From: Aspidapion aeneum
Lineage: Eukaryota; Arthropoda; Insecta; Coleoptera; Brentidae
Direction: 5' to 3'
Length of the DNA: 64,000 bases
Assembly (NCBI GenBank): GCA_963576565.1
Contig: OY755039.1
Coordinates: 74,170,771-74,234,770 of the forward strand
Both the position numbers and the translations under genes were made by a program. The notes under the pieces were generated by a model. It saw nothing but the letters and a program-made list of their open reading frames with translations, had not been told where the DNA came from and made no database searches. This document shows positions 11,240 through 23,469 of this stretch, piece after piece. The stretch's first letter is position 1. Each line of letters begins with the position of its first letter.

Positions 11240-11745
11240 ACTCATTACAGGAGAATCACGTAGTGCCAATTTTGGTAACGCATACCATTTCAGCCTTCCT
11301 ACTACTTCAATTTATCAGCACTTGGAGTACCCCCTTTTTGGCGAGCATCCACAACTTACTGTTACAACCTCTGTGTCTCTAGCGCCTATTGCGATAAATC
11401 ACTCTCACATTACAGAAGAATCACGTAGTGCCCAATTTTGGTAACGCATACCATTTCAGCCTTCCTACTACTTCAATTTATCAGCACTTAGAGTACCCCC
11501 TTTTTGGCGAGCATCCACAACTTACTGTTACAACCTCTGTGTCTCTAGCGCCTATTGCGAGGAATCACTCTCTCATTACAGAAGAATCACGTAGTGCCCA
11601 ATTTTGGTAACGCATACCATTTCAGCCTTCCTACTACTTCAATTTATCAGCACTTGGAGTACCCCATTTTTGGCGAGCATCCACACCTTACTGTTACAAC
11701 CTCTGTGTCTCTAGCGCCTATTGCGATAAATCACTCTCACAAAGA
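11240..11745. repeat. ~165-bp tandem array, three units
   Basis: The anchor gaatcacg recurs at 11253, 11418 and 11584 (periods 165 and 166). The units are nearly identical. A degenerate fourth start (gatcacggagttgcc) lies near 11822. Confidence 0.9.
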
Positions 11746-13959
11746 CCCTTTGGCCTTCTAATAACACAGTACTCTTCTTAAAAAACGCATTTCTTTTAAC
11801 CAAGTCAAACTCATAACAAGAGATCACGGAGTTGCCATTTCGGTGCACTCGATTAAGCGGAACTCCTACCCGAGAAAAGATTACGATCTCTTCTCAGTTC
11901 CAATTTCAATTATAAAGTCCTTTAAGTGTCACCTTTTTTGGTGGACACCCCTCTATCACCCCTCTCGACTTCTTCTTCTTTCACGCCCTTTGCATCGATT
12001 TACTTTCCGATGGCCCATTTCGCCTTTCTTCTTTCTTCCTCCTCAAACCAACTTTTTTACTATGTTCACAATAACAATATCTGTTGGGTACTTTACCGTA
12101 TAATAATCAAAATTTTACATTTCATGATGGTTTCTAATATCTTTTTTCGGAATAGTTTTAACTTATATTTAGATGACTTTTCCTAAATATTTTTATCCAA
12201 CCAAATACGCATCATTTAATTACTTTATTTACTGATCCTGAAAAACTGCTTCATTAGCGTAAGTAGTTAGATTTTTTTTCCTATTTACTCTCTCCAAAAC
12301 CTATTCAATTATTATTATTCTTATCTAGCAAGTATTTCTTTCTACCACTTCATTACGGTGACAACCTTTTTCCTTTTATTTTATAAAACTCTTCTTCAAT
12401 TTATTTCATCAATATTTATCTAAAATACCTACTTACTTACTACTTACTTAATAGTTTATACATCTCTTTCCAAATTCAAGCACGGAAAAATATTAGAAAT
12501 TAAAGTTATTAAGTTTATAATAAGCGCACACCGCGTGAAAATGTATTTTCCTTAAAAACGACCTGCACATTTTTTTATTTTTTCTATCTCACTTTCTTTT
12601 GTCAGCCACCATATTAGACTCATTCACATCGCTTCAGTACGGTCAGTAACCGACCCCGTCAATAATATCAGTAATTCAGAATGCTGTAAAAAAATTAGCA
12701 ATTGTTTTTTATTCATAAGATTTTTTTAACTTTATTTGAACGAAATAAACCTTTGTTGTGTAGGTCATGTATTTTTTCTTAGAATCGACATAAACAATAT
12801 GTGTGGCGTCTACCTATGCCTTTGCTAATTGTATCAAATTCATAACGAGGTTAATTATAATGACAATATTTGCAAGCCTAGGGGTTTTTCGTTTGTGACC
12901 TGCCAGTTATTATGTACTTTAATAATTTTATTTAAGTAAAAATACGTGCTAAATGCAATGCGAGAAACGACTGCTACGCGTATTATTAAATTTAAAATCA
13001 CTTATTTGTAGTCTTGTCAGTATGTCTGTATTTCATACAACTCAAAAACTATTTGACCGATTCTACGAAAATATTTTTTTTTTCTGCAAGACTTACTAGC
13101 TCTGGTAATTTCTCCTCCCGTCCAAAGTTCAGCCACTGCCTTCCGCAGACTATATTTCGTGGAGTTACTCCTTACATTACCTGCTGGACAGGTGCCTAGG
13201 CGGCAATTCTGGCATCTTACCGGACGCCTGCTTTCTTCTTTCAGGATAAATGTGTCCTTTCCTGTATCTTTGCATCTTGCCTTAGCCCTTTTTTCGGTGG
13301 TGCCCATTCTCTAGCTTTTGCTATTCCCTTTATTTCGTCCACTTCCCTTCTGGATGCGTGTACCTAGTATTTTTTGACACCACCTAAGGCCTTCCTTGCA
13401 TTGGTCCAAATGACTTTTAACCTCTTATGGTAGAACACCACTGTGTTCTTGTTTATTGATCCCAGACTTTGAGTCCTGTATTATTTTAAAATCTTCTGTA
13501 TTTAAAATATCTTTGGCTCGCTGCGGCGAAACTTTTGCCACTGCTTCAACTCAATTTTTTGCAATAAGCGTCCCGATTTTTCCTCGGGAATTCCTTCTTT
13601 CCTCCTAAATTTCTTCAGTTGCTTGGAAAAGCTCCTTTTGGGCTCCTTGTGGCTTACTATTTGCTTTGTCGGGCCGAGTTTTCCCCGTTTCTCGTCCACC
13701 TCTCTTCTTCTTAAGTCCCGTTTTTCCCTCAGGACTCTTTTTTCTGCAACACTCCGTTTGCTTTCTCCGCCTTATTAGCCTAGTTTACGTTCTCGTCAGC
13801 GTTGCTTTTCAAGTTCCTAATATCCTTTAGAACTCCTTTATACCTTCTGCAGCATTGGCTCTTTTTCTTCTAAATTCTTCTTACTCCCATTATTAAATAC
13901 ATAACCTCCCTTTTTCTCCGGAATTCGTGTTTTAGTCAACACGTCTGTCCTTCAGGACT

Positions 13960-14770
13960 CCTCTAAATTATCCTTCTCTCTTCCTATTTAATCGTTAAAC
14001 TCCATTTTCCTTCGGAGTTCACGTTTACGTCACGACGTCCTACACGTCTGTTCTGCCCCATAGGCCTACTTTATCTTCTTTAATTTCGCTTCCTGAGACC
14101 CTAATATCCTTCAGGACTCCTCTAAATTATCCTTCTATCTTCCTATTTAATCGTTAAACTCCATTTTCCTTCAGAGTTTACGTTTACGTCACGACGTCCT
14201 ACACGTCTGCTTTGCCCCATAGGCCTACTTTTTTTTCTTTAATTTCGCTTCCTGAGACCCTAATATCCTTCAGGCCTCCTCTGAATTATCCTTCTCTCTT
14301 CCTATTTAATCGTTAAACTCCATTTTCCTTTAGAGTCTATTTTCCTTCGGAGTTCACGTTTACGTCACGACGTCCTACACGTCTGTTTTGCCCCATAGGC
14401 CTACTTTTTCCTCTTTAATTTCGCTTCCTGAGACCCTAATATCCTTCAGGACTCCTCAAATTATCCTTCTATCTTCCTATTTAATCGTTAAACTCCATTT
14501 TCCTTCGGAGTTCACGTTTACGTCACGACGTCCTACATGTCTGTTCTGCCCCATAGGTCTCTTTTTCTTCTTTGATTTGGCTTCCTGAGACCCTAATTTC
14601 CTTCAGGACTCCTCTAAATTATCCTTCTCTCTCTTCCTATTTAATCGTTAAACTCTAGTTTCCTTCGGAGTTCACATTTACGTCACGACGTCCTGTAATT
14701 CTTTTCTGCCCAATTAGCCTACTTTATCCCTTTTTCTTCAAATTTACTTTTCTTTACTTCCTGAGTCCCT
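13960..14770. repeat. ~159-bp tandem array, five units
   Basis: The anchor cgttaaactc recurs at 13993, 14152, 14311, 14486 and 14646. Periods are 159-160 except one of 175 caused by a small internal duplication. Units contain acgtcacgacgtcctac, whose core is an inverted repeat. Confidence 0.9.
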
Positions 14771-15439
14771 AATTTCCTCTAGAACTACTTTAGCGGTTTT
14801 TTTACCTCAGCCGTTCTTCTTTTCAGTGTATTATTTTTGTCCGTGGTCCTTACTTTCCTTAAGGTCTTAATTTCCTACTTTTTATCAACTACCTATGTGG
14901 GTATTTGCTTCTTCTAAAATATTGCCCGCCTTTTACCTATCAACAGAAAGTATTTACTTTAGCATATAAAGCTACTTTATGATGAGTTTCAGATATCTCG
15001 ATAGATACTATATGGCTAACCAAGATCCACACAAAACGCATACACTGCAACCACTTTAAATATGTACCTGTAGGTTCAATTGGCTTGAAAAAACACATGT
15101 ATGTTTTTACTTTTTTAGCCCCATCAGTTGTAACTTCTCAATGTCTAAAAGGGCTTTTTTTCCAGCTCAACTCGCTGTAAACACTCATTACTCAATCTTT
15201 GTAACAGCTGTGGGCAACAATTATTTGTAACAAACAAAACTTTTTTTTGCTTAATTCGCATAAAAAACTATTTTTTTTTTTAATAACAAAAATTGTTATC
15301 TTTTCAGTTTATTAATCAGCTGTTAGTAGCGCTATATTCAGCCTATCTATGTGTCTTTGAGTTAATTTTTTCCGCAAAATTAAGAATGCATCAACTTATC
15401 TTTCACGCTTCCTAAAAAAAAAATTATCCCACATTGTGT

Positions 15440-16090
15440 TAGTCCTTTGGCCTGGTGAATCTCGCCTTGGTCGCTACTGAATTTTTCTTTTTGTGTAACC
15501 CAAATTTTCCTAGCAATTATTTTTATTTTTTCGTTATTTTGGGACACTCTTTGCAAAATCTCATTTTATGTCTTTTACTTTGTTGAAATATTTTCCTTAA
15601 GAGCCACAAATTTTTAGTTTCTTGCCAATTTACGACCTACTAGAGGTTTGTCTTATTAACTTGCTGGTGCTCAAAAGGTGTTTATTAGTTATAATAATTT
15701 TTATTCACTCTACTTTTAGGTGCCTCTCAAAAACAAAAACTGTTTAACCTTACATATAATGCCGTGACCTATAATATCTTTCGGCTTTTTTATTACCAAA
15801 AAGACAAATTACCCTTATAAGTTCTAGTTTATTTCCTAAAAATTTCCCAAAAAGCGAAAATATGTTATATCGCGCCCTGACCTGGGTATTTGCACGGTTT
15901 CACAATTTTTTGTAACCACCTTAGACGCTACTGATTTTTTCGTGTTACCAATTCTTTTGACAGCTATTTTATTTTTGTCGTTTCGAGGGTCTACCTCTGT
16001 CTAGTTTTTAATTTATTTTAGACCTCGTTGAACAATTTTTGTTTATTTTTTCCCAATTTATTGCCTACTAGAGGTTTGTTTTATTATTTC
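15440..16090. repeat. Two-copy imperfect ~430-bp repeat
   Basis: Both copies end in a cctactagaggtttgt motif (about 15647 and 16069). Both contain a similar segment with cgctactga and gtgtta/gtgtaa upstream. Divergence is clearly higher than in the neighbouring arrays. Confidence 0.55.
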
Positions 16091-16149
16091 CTCTAAAACA
16101 GCTCCGCTCTTTCTGTTGCTCTATTTTCGTTTAGCAACTTCAATCCTCT

Positions 16150-17870
16150 CCCTAGTGGATTGACTAAGAGAGAATCAAAGAAAAAAAACCAAAGAAATTT
16201 TTTGGAATTTTTTATAATAATTTAGGACTAAAATATACTTTTTGTTTGTGTTATTTGTGCTAGAACTCCTCAACTTCGGTATTCTCCCTCGTTGATTGAT
16301 TAAGAAAAAAAAGAAAAAAACAATATCTAGACTTTTTCTGTTGATTAAAGACAAAAATAATCAATTTTGCTCTATGTTCATGTGCTTCGTGCGTAAAACT
16401 TCCCCAACTCCAATATTTTCTTCAATTGACTGACCAAGAAAAAAAAAAAAAAGAACAAATAAATATCTAAACTTTTTCTGTTGATTAAAGAAAAAAAATA
16501 ATTAACTTTGCTCTAGGCTCGTACGCTTTGTGCGTAAAACTCCCCAACTCCAATATTCTCTCCAATTGACTGACCAAGAAAAAAAAAACAAAGAAAAAAT
16601 AAATATCTTAACATTTTCTGTTGATTAAAGAAAAAAAAATTGCTCTGGGTTCGTGTGCTTTGTGCGTAAAACTCCAATATTCTCTCAAATTGGCTGACCA
16701 AGAAAAAAAACAAAAAAAATAAATATCTAAACTTTTTCTGTTGATTAAAGAAAAAAATAATTAATTTTGCTCTGGGTTCGTGTGCTTTGTGGGTCAAACT
16801 CCCCAACTCCAATATTCTCTCAAATTGACTGACCAAGAAAAAACAAAAAAAAAAAAATATCTAAACTTTTTCTGTTGATTAAAGAAAAAAATAATTAATT
16901 TTGCTCTGGGTTCGTGTGCTTTGTGCGTAAAACTCCCCAACTCCAATATTCTCTTCAATTGACTGACCAAGGAGAACAAAAAATCAAAGAACAATTAAAT
17001 ATCTAAACTTTTTCTGTTAATTAAAGAAAAAAATAATTAACTTTTCTAGGCTCGTGTGCTTTGTGCGTAAAACTCCCCAACTTCAATATTCTCTTCAATT
17101 GACTGACCAAGAAAAAAAAATCAAAGAACAATTAAATATCTAAACTTTTTCTGTTGATTAAAGAAAAAATAATTAATTTCGCTCTAGGTTCGTGTGCTTT
17201 GTGCGTAAAACTCCCCAACTCCAATATTCTCTTCAATTGACTGACCAAGGAAAAAAAAAATCAAAGAACAATTAAATATCTAAACTTTTTCTGTTGCTTA
17301 AGGACGGAAATAATTAACTTTTCTAGGCTCGTGTGCTTTGTGCGTAAAACTCCCCAACTCCAATATTCTCTCCAATTGCCTGACCAAAAAACAAAGAAAA
17401 GATAAATATCTAAACTTTTTTTGTTGATTAAAGAAAAAAATAATTAATTTTGCTCTGGGTTTGTGTGCTTTGTGCGTAAACTCCCCAACTCCAATACTTT
17501 CTGCCAATGACTGACTAAGAAAGAAGTCAAAGAAAAACAACTTTTTTGGAATTTTTGTATTATTTTAAGACTAAAATATTGGATTTTGCCTTTTGTTTGT
17601 GTTATACGTCCTATAACTCCAACTTCAATATTCTCCCTAGTTGATTGACTAATAAAAAAACAACGAAAAAACAAATATCTAGACTTTTAATGTTGATTAA
17701 AGGAAAAAAATAATGAATTTTGCTCTGAGTTTGTGTGCTTTGTGCGTAAAACTCCCAACTGCAATATTTTCTCGAAATGACTGACTAATAAAGAAATCAA
17801 AGAAAAAGCAGCTTTTTTGGAATTTTTATATTAATTTAAGACTAAAATATTGGATTTTGCTTTTTCAAAG
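16150..17870. repeat. ~120-145-bp tandem array, about a dozen units
   Basis: The anchor ctgttgattaaag recurs roughly every 120-145 bp from about 16337 to 17690. It alternates with gtgctttgtgcgtaaaact and caattgactgaccaag. Spacing varies through poly-A length changes. The several minus-strand ORFs here, which share a THKAHEPRAK-like peptide, are repeat artefacts. Confidence 0.9.
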
Positions 17871-18581
17871 GTAGCTTTTTAAAGCAATGGCCCTTTCGTT
17901 TGGGTCGATAACCTTTAAAGATAGTACAGCATTGATTTTTTTGAATTCGTAACGTTATTGTAACCAGATCGCTTTTTTCCGTTTTAATAATTACCTACTA
18001 ATATTCTTTATGCAATCGGTTGGGTATTTCCTTTGGTACTTTATTTAACAAATCATACTTTCTTTTCCTATTTTATAAAGTCAGTAGCGTTGTGGGGCTT
18101 AGATTTTTTCGAAAAATATTATTATTATATTTTTTTTTCTTCACCAAAAAACACGCTGTTTACGCTTTTGCCGTCTCTTTTCTAAATTTTTCCCTATCAC
18201 TGGTTTAATAATGGCTCAATTGAACTTCTGTTTTTAACCTAACCTGTGTGACTACCTCTCTTACGTAGAGTATATTCGATTTATGGCTCTTTTTTTTGGT
18301 CTGACTACCACTTTTTGTCACCGTACTTAACCTGGCTGCCAATTTTTGACAGTTTTCGTGCGTTCAGCCTAATAAGCACCGGGCTTTACCAATTTTGTTA
18401 ACTTTGTTGAACTTTATTGCTATTCTACCTATGTCTGACTACCAACTTCGTCAGGTGGACCTCTAAACTACCCTGCAATCAACGCGACTATTTTTATCAA
18501 GTCTTCGCCTAACCAGCGTGGTTTTTGTGATAATAACAAAATATCTTCACGGCGCCCTGGTCAGGGTTATTGGATAGTTTG

Positions 18582-18866
18582 TTATCCTGGCCCAAATAGC
18601 TCTAAATATTCTTTCTCAAGTTGCCTTAAAAATTCGTCTCTCGGATACACTTGGTTTTTGGTCTGTGTCTTTTGTGAATTTTCCCCCGCGGTTGGATTAC
18701 CCAACTCGATCTCTTGCCAAGAAATATCTGGCGGTACGGGCCTCCCTTCGGTATTAAGTTTGATCGGTATCCCGTCCTCAAAAAAATGCGGGATCAATTT
18801 TTGTAACGTCTCGCGTCTTTGTCTTTTCGCTTCCCTAACTCTCTTCCCTAGTTTCCTTCGTGGCAT
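18582..18866 (-). CDS. Unrecognised 94-codon, highly charged ORF
   Basis: I do not recognise this product. The predicted protein starts with a strongly basic segment (MPRRKLGKRVREAKRQRR). A mixed central part with GRPVPP and SWQEIELG follows, and the end is acidic (RQLEKEYLELFGPG). It differs from the repeat-derived ORFs around it in having balanced composition and no internal repetition. On the same strand a good splice acceptor (TATCTTTTCGCAG, ending at 18888) lies 21 bases before the ATG at 18866. A promoter-like region with a consensus donor sits about 1.1 kb upstream. It could be a short gag-like or accessory frame of a transposable element, a small host gene, or chance. Evidence for translation is absent. 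Confidence 0.4.
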   Translation of the reverse strand: MPRRKLGKRVREAKRQRRETLQKLIPHFFEDGIPIKLNTEGRPVPPDISWQEIELGNPTAGENSQKTQTKNQVYPRDEFLRQLEKEYLELFGPG

Positions 18867-18990
18867 ACGAATAACCCACCCTTCTTACTGCGAAAAGATA
18901 CCGCCTCGTCCCCAGGATTCAGTTTCGTTTTAGTATTCTGATTCCTGACGAACTTTGGTATGCTCTCCTTTCGCCGCAGTAAGGATGAAC

Positions 18991-19402
18991 CCTATCCCAC
19001 TTTCAATTTAAATATACACGATCAAAATTTTCTCTCGCCTGTGGTCCTCCTTTCGAAAGTTATCAGGCCGAAAGTAATTTTGATCACCCTGTATATAAAT
19101 GTAAGAATAGAACTTCGCATACACGCGCCTGAAAACCACGTTCTGTCGAGTAAGCGAAAAAACCGTCTGTTATTTGTTTGTCACTGCTTGTTTTTTCTCC
19201 TATCCCACTCTCAATTTAAATATACACGGTCAAAATTTTCTCTCGCCTGTGGTCCTCCTTTCGAAAGTTATCAGGCCGAAAGTAATTTTGATCACCCTGT
19301 ATACAAATGTAAGAATAGAACTTCGCATACATGCGCCTGAAAACCACGTTCTATCGAGTAAGCGAAAAAACCGTCTGTTATTTGTTTGTCACTGCTTGTT
19401 TT
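18991..19402. repeat. 208-bp tandem duplication
   Basis: cctatcccac at 18991 and 19199 starts two nearly identical copies. Each contains gatcaccctgtata followed by caaatg or aaatg. Confidence 0.92.
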
Positions 19403-19980
19403 TATTATGTGGCTTTACGAGCCGCCGTAATATTTTTATTTTATTTTTTTAAAGCTATTTGGGCGACACAAAAAAAAATATTAGTCACTAGGATGGTGCC
19501 CTTGGCCAACTACCTTGCTCTTTTTTTCTTTAATCCCCGCTAGTTTTTGAATTGCGAAAAAAAATATATTTGGACTACGTATATTTAAGAAAACTAAAAA
19601 AACCCCACTTTATAATTGACTTTTTTCCCTTACAAATTTTAACCCCTGCGTCCCTTTCTTTTTTAAACTCGGCTTGCCTCCATCATGTCACGAATAGGGG
19701 GGCCGGGGCTGGTTACAGGTATTGCCCGGTCGTTAATTACCAGCCACTACCTTACAACCCCAATACTATTCGTTATTAACAATTTGTTTAAATGATACTT
19801 CGCCGGTCGAATTGATCTAACGGAGTTATTTCGATTCGAGCCGACGGAGATCTTTGTTTAAAAACTAAGGGATGCAGATTAAATAACACCTGTAGGTGGT
19901 TAAAAGATGTATTATAAATACTAAGAACCGATAACTGATACAACAAAGGTTGGTGAGTTGGCTATGGTGGCGACACCGTG

Positions 19981-20228
19981 ACTTACCTGAAAACAACAGG
20001 ATTTGCGGCCGGCTGGTTATCTAGGAACCCCAGTTCACGCCCAAATTATCGTCAGTCGATTACGTCACTCGATGTGGCCGCCCGCACTCACTCGGTCTTA
20101 ACGTTCGTTATAGGGATAAAAAGCCGAAACTTTAGTTCTGCGAGGCGACGCCTCGCCCCGCAGTATTTAGTTCTCACAAGTCACTGTCAAAAAAAAGCCC
20201 GGAAATATGCATTGTCCGCCTATTTATA
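19981..20228 (-). promoter_or_regulatory. Candidate minus-strand promoter and first exon with consensus donor
   Basis: On the minus strand TATAAATA lies at 20228-20221. A possible initiator (TGACAGTGA, 20189-20181) follows, then a near-perfect GC palindrome (GCGAGGCG A CGCCTCGC, near 20140). A perfect donor, CAG|GTAAGT, has its exon end at 19987. The stretch is distinctly more GC-rich than the flanks. It would feed the acceptor at 18888 and the 94-codon ORF. The signals are individually common, so this is a hypothesis. Confidence 0.35.
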
Positions 20229-20951
20229 AACTATTTCTGCCAAATTGCAATAATAGTTATTGACGTCAATCGATTTATATCGACTTATAGGTTGTCCCAA
20301 AAAGTTAATAAATATAATAATAATAATTATTAAGTTCCTTTTTAATTATTTGGGAAATATTGGTTTGACTTTATGTTACGCGCCCTTCGTGACAATATGA
20401 TGATAAATTGATTTATCAAGTTTGTTTACTTGGGGTTGAACAAAAGAAAATGCACAAGTATAAGTTATAATATAATATGGATCTTGTAGAAAAAGAACTG
20501 CTCAACCATTTTTTCTTTCATACATTTTTTGCTGACGCTAATACTTTTCGAAATAATCGATGCAAAAATCGGCGCAAGGCTCATTTTTTGTTAGCGCTGA
20601 GGTCATTTATGAGCGTTGGGTGAAAGAAACGCAACAAAATTATATAACAATTTTTGTGGAAAATTTAATGGACAATCGAAAAGGTCCTATACCTTTTTCT
20701 CGTCAGAGTTACAGTTTAGGTGCAAAACGCAAAAAACCGTATTTAACACCTTTGGGGGGTGGTGTTTTGGGCAAAAGGGAATGAAGCCTCGGATGAAGCT
20801 GCCCCAGGGGGGGGGGGACTCTTCGGATTTGTATTCGCGTTTTTACTGGGAGTTCACAACCAAAATATCAAAACTATAAATTTTTTCTTCGAAAAAGTCT
20901 AATTTGTTTAAACTATCAGCAGTGTGCAGATTATAATTTTTGTTTTTTTAG
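20229..20951. other. Intergenic or intronic stretch, no supported gene
   Basis: AT-rich sequence with a small ATA repeat near 20315 and a run of 12 G at about 20806. The plus strand near 20775-20805 can encode GNEASDEAAP. That resembles the GNExAD motif of LINE RNase H domains, but the surrounding frame has stops. I could not find the missing 5' exon of the deaminase here. Confidence 0.4.
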
Positions 20952-21083
20952 GTGCCTGTATTGTTAACAATGACAACATTATTGTTGGGATAGGATACAA
21001 TGGAATGCCTAAAGGATGTTCTGACGATATGTTCCCATGGGCAAAGAAATCTAAAGAGGCTTTGGAAAATAAATTTTTGTATG
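20952..21083 (+). CDS. dCMP deaminase, internal coding exon (first visible)
   Basis: This exon belongs to deoxycytidylate deaminase, the cytosolic zinc enzyme that converts dCMP to dUMP and feeds thymidylate synthesis. The splice signals are tttttttag before and g|gtatgt after. It enters with two bases of a Gly codon and leaves with one base, which fits the next exon exactly. The peptide begins GACIVNNDNIIVGIGYNG and continues with MPKGCSDD, the family's conserved substrate-binding block before the catalytic His. The upstream exon, which in this family carries a short N-terminus ending in a TQVG-like sequence, is not in the visible sequence. It may lie left of the BEL element. Confidence 0.9.
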
Positions 21084-21175
21084 GTATGTACCGAGTGATT
21101 CACCATATTTTACTTAATAGCTATCTCTGTTAATATTGATCTGACAGTAACGTTTAAATTAATAAAGTTGTTGTA

Positions 21176-21330
21176 TATTTCCTAACAAGTGCGGAAAGTG
21201 TACATTTCGCGATTGCAGTTGGCCGATCGAGGCATCGCGGAAAATGCGTGCGGAACAGTGACACATTCCGCACAATCGTAAAAAATAGCTATTTTCCTAA
21301 CAAGTGCGGAAAATCGATTTTTCTGCACGC
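21176..21330. repeat. Two-copy CCTAACAAGTGCGGAAA repeat in the first visible intron
   Basis: tttcctaacaagtgcggaaa occurs at about 21177 and again near 21293. Between them are several GCGGAA/TTCCGC inverted pairs. The function is unknown; the arrangement looks like a small foldback repeat. Confidence 0.55.
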
Positions 21331-21586
21331 AAATGCTGTTAACAAAATGATGCGTAGCGGGTTCTGTCAAGCATTTAAGTGAGGTAAAATGGGTTTCTGC
21401 AAGTGTTAGGAACAACTGTTTTTCTACGAGCGTCAGGAAAACATAAAAAAATATATAAATTATATGAAAAATGAACCAAAACACATCTGCACCACATCAC
21501 ACAAAATTTTATATCTGGGAAATCCATAACAATTCTGCAAAGCATAGCCTGGATATGCCGGATTGCTACATTAAACTTTATTTTAG

Positions 21587-21800
21587 TCTGTCATGCAGAG
21601 GTCAACGCGATCTTAAACAAGAACTCTGCTGATGTGAAAGATTGCACCATTTACGTGGGGCTATTTCCATGTAACGAATGCGCCAAAGTGATCATTCAGT
21701 CAGGCATCAAAGAGGTGATTTTTATGTCGGACAAGCATGCGCGCAAGATGCATACTATTGCCTCCAAAAGGATGTTTGATGCAGCTAAAGTTTCATACAA
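21587..21800 (+). CDS. dCMP deaminase, catalytic exon
   Basis: Joined in phase to the previous exon, it encodes the zinc site of the cytidine/deoxycytidylate deaminase fold: HAE (in [10 protein letters not shown]; His is a zinc ligand and Glu the proton shuttle) and PCNEC (two Cys ligands). After these come [19 protein letters not shown] and a helical segment ending SYK. Donor AA|gtaag at 21801 leaves two bases of a Lys codon. The next exon, 8.2 kb away, completes it. No frameshift or stop is present, so the gene looks functional. Confidence 0.93.
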
Positions 21801-23469
21801 GTAAGAGATTGTTAAATACCGTTCGCTTTTATTTTTAAAACATATTTGCCAATTACTTTCGTATTGAAACGGATTTTATAAACATACATAATTATAGTTA
21901 ATATTTACAGGGTGTTTCAAAATTTAGTACAAATATTTTAATAGCGCATTCTTTAAGTCAAAATATGACTGACATAGCTCCGCTAATTCCTCGTGTTTTC
22001 TTTTTTGCTACTGAACTCTTTTGAGGTGCTGATGGATTGTAAAACACAAAAAAGAATCATGATTTGTTTAAAACAAAATTGGTATGTGGTGTTTTGTGGA
22101 TTTGTGACCGTCATGGAGCAAAAAATAAAAAAAGATTCTTTCTAATTCTAATCATTTGATTGAACAGCAGTAACTATGAAGAAAAAACTAGCAAAAATGA
22201 AATGAATGTGAAATACGCTTTTAAAATCTTTGTACTTGTACTGAATTTTAAATTATCCTGTATGTTATTAAAACTAATCAAAAAGAAATTCTAGGTACAT
22301 AGAATTTGTACAGTGCGATCATTTACACTTGCAAACACATCAGGGCTAATTCTGGAACGCTTATTTTTAGCTAAAAAATTCGATAAAATAAGATGGCCTA
22401 AAGATTCTTTGGATGCAAAAAATTTTCCCAATGTCAAAAACAAATGAACTATTTTACATGTCCTTCATTTTCACATTCGATTCTGTAATCAATTCTCTAA
22501 ATAACACTAACGAAATCACAAAATTGTATTCATTGGTTTTCCAGATATATTGTAGTTTAAATGATGACCAAACTTTAAGGGGCGGTAGAAAAGGTCAAAA
22601 GATTTTTTTTCCTATTGCATTTTGCATCAAACCTTTTTGCTTTTTAGACAGAGAGTGTCAAACTGAATTTTTTTTCGATATTTTATTATATGTGTAACTT
22701 TCTTCCTTAAAAACAGGCGATCAAAATTTTGTGCAATTATGCATCACAATCAACTTTTTGGTTCACCGATCAGGATGTCGTAACCTAACAACTTTTTATC
22801 TGTGAACTCCTAGGACTAATGTTATGAAGTGGTCCCCTCTATATACTATATGTAACAACTACAATCAAATTTCTGATAGGGTAGACATTGTCAACTGTGG
22901 TGTGCTCCAGATAAAGCGATTGAGTTTGTTAATTATTATTATTATTATTTTTCTTGTGCCCTAGTCATTTAAATCGTTATTGTTGGCAATTTAAAAGTTT
23001 ATTATTTGTTATTTCACTCTATACCTATTTAGGTCGGTTTTCAATTTAGATTTATTTTTTAATTGATAAGCTTTAGTTAAGTTTTAATTTTTGTGATAAA
23101 TTTTCCCTTTCTACAAATTTAGTTTTAAGATAATGATAATAATTGTCATTATCTTTTTGTTCTGTATTTAAGTGTTAATCTAAAAGAAAAATCCTACTTA
23201 TTATTATTACCAAACATCTGTTTTTTCAAAATATTAAAAAGTTTTTTAGTTAATGTTGTGCTAATATTACTATTTTTTATTTTTATTATGGGGGCCTTTC
23301 GATGTGTTACAGAAACCTATTTAATTTTTTTTTGTAAATTTAATAGGTTATTAGTTTTTCTCTACTCTTTAAACTTGATAAATGATTATAACTTCGAAAC
23401 AAAATACTTATGTCATAAAGTTGTTTGAACTTTTTGTCTACTTTTGACCTTCTCCATCATCCCTTAAAG
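21801..23469 (+). other. Start of the last dCMP deaminase intron
   Basis: AT-rich intronic DNA. It contains a tacagggtgtttcaaaattt motif near 21909, an (ATT)n microsatellite at 22932-22949, and a hairpin near 23125-23155 (AAGATAATGA...TCATTATCTT). No exon-like frame is seen. Confidence 0.6.

Larger units (their letters stand above)
7517..19650. other. 12-kb strand-asymmetric, low-complexity block made of tandem arrays
   Basis: The plus strand is visibly pyrimidine-rich over most of this block; the line at 14101-14160, for instance, is about two-thirds C/T. Seven unrelated repeat families lie inside it and are listed separately. Between arrays (8331-9850, 10390-11240, 11760-13960, 14760-15440, 17870-18580) I see no exon-like signal, only short chance ORFs. 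At 13015-13065 there is a copy of a gtctgta...ctcaaaaact...gaccgatt motif seen elsewhere in the window. The block could be an intron of an off-window gene, satellite DNA, or one large purine-rich minus-strand transcript or element. Confidence 0.7.

Noticed and set aside
16513..17674. Several overlapping minus-strand ORFs sharing similar peptides
   Set aside because: They are the same tandem unit read repeatedly. Lengths depend on poly-A runs, and no start or codon structure is conserved.
20560..20879. GNEASDEAAP-encoding stretch suggesting a LINE RNase H
   Set aside because: Only one short motif fits and the flanking frame has stops. Too little to call an element.
20229..20951. Search for the missing N-terminal exon of the dCMP deaminase
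   Set aside because: No sequence encoding a WxEYFMA-like segment followed by a donor was found here or in 7517-20228.
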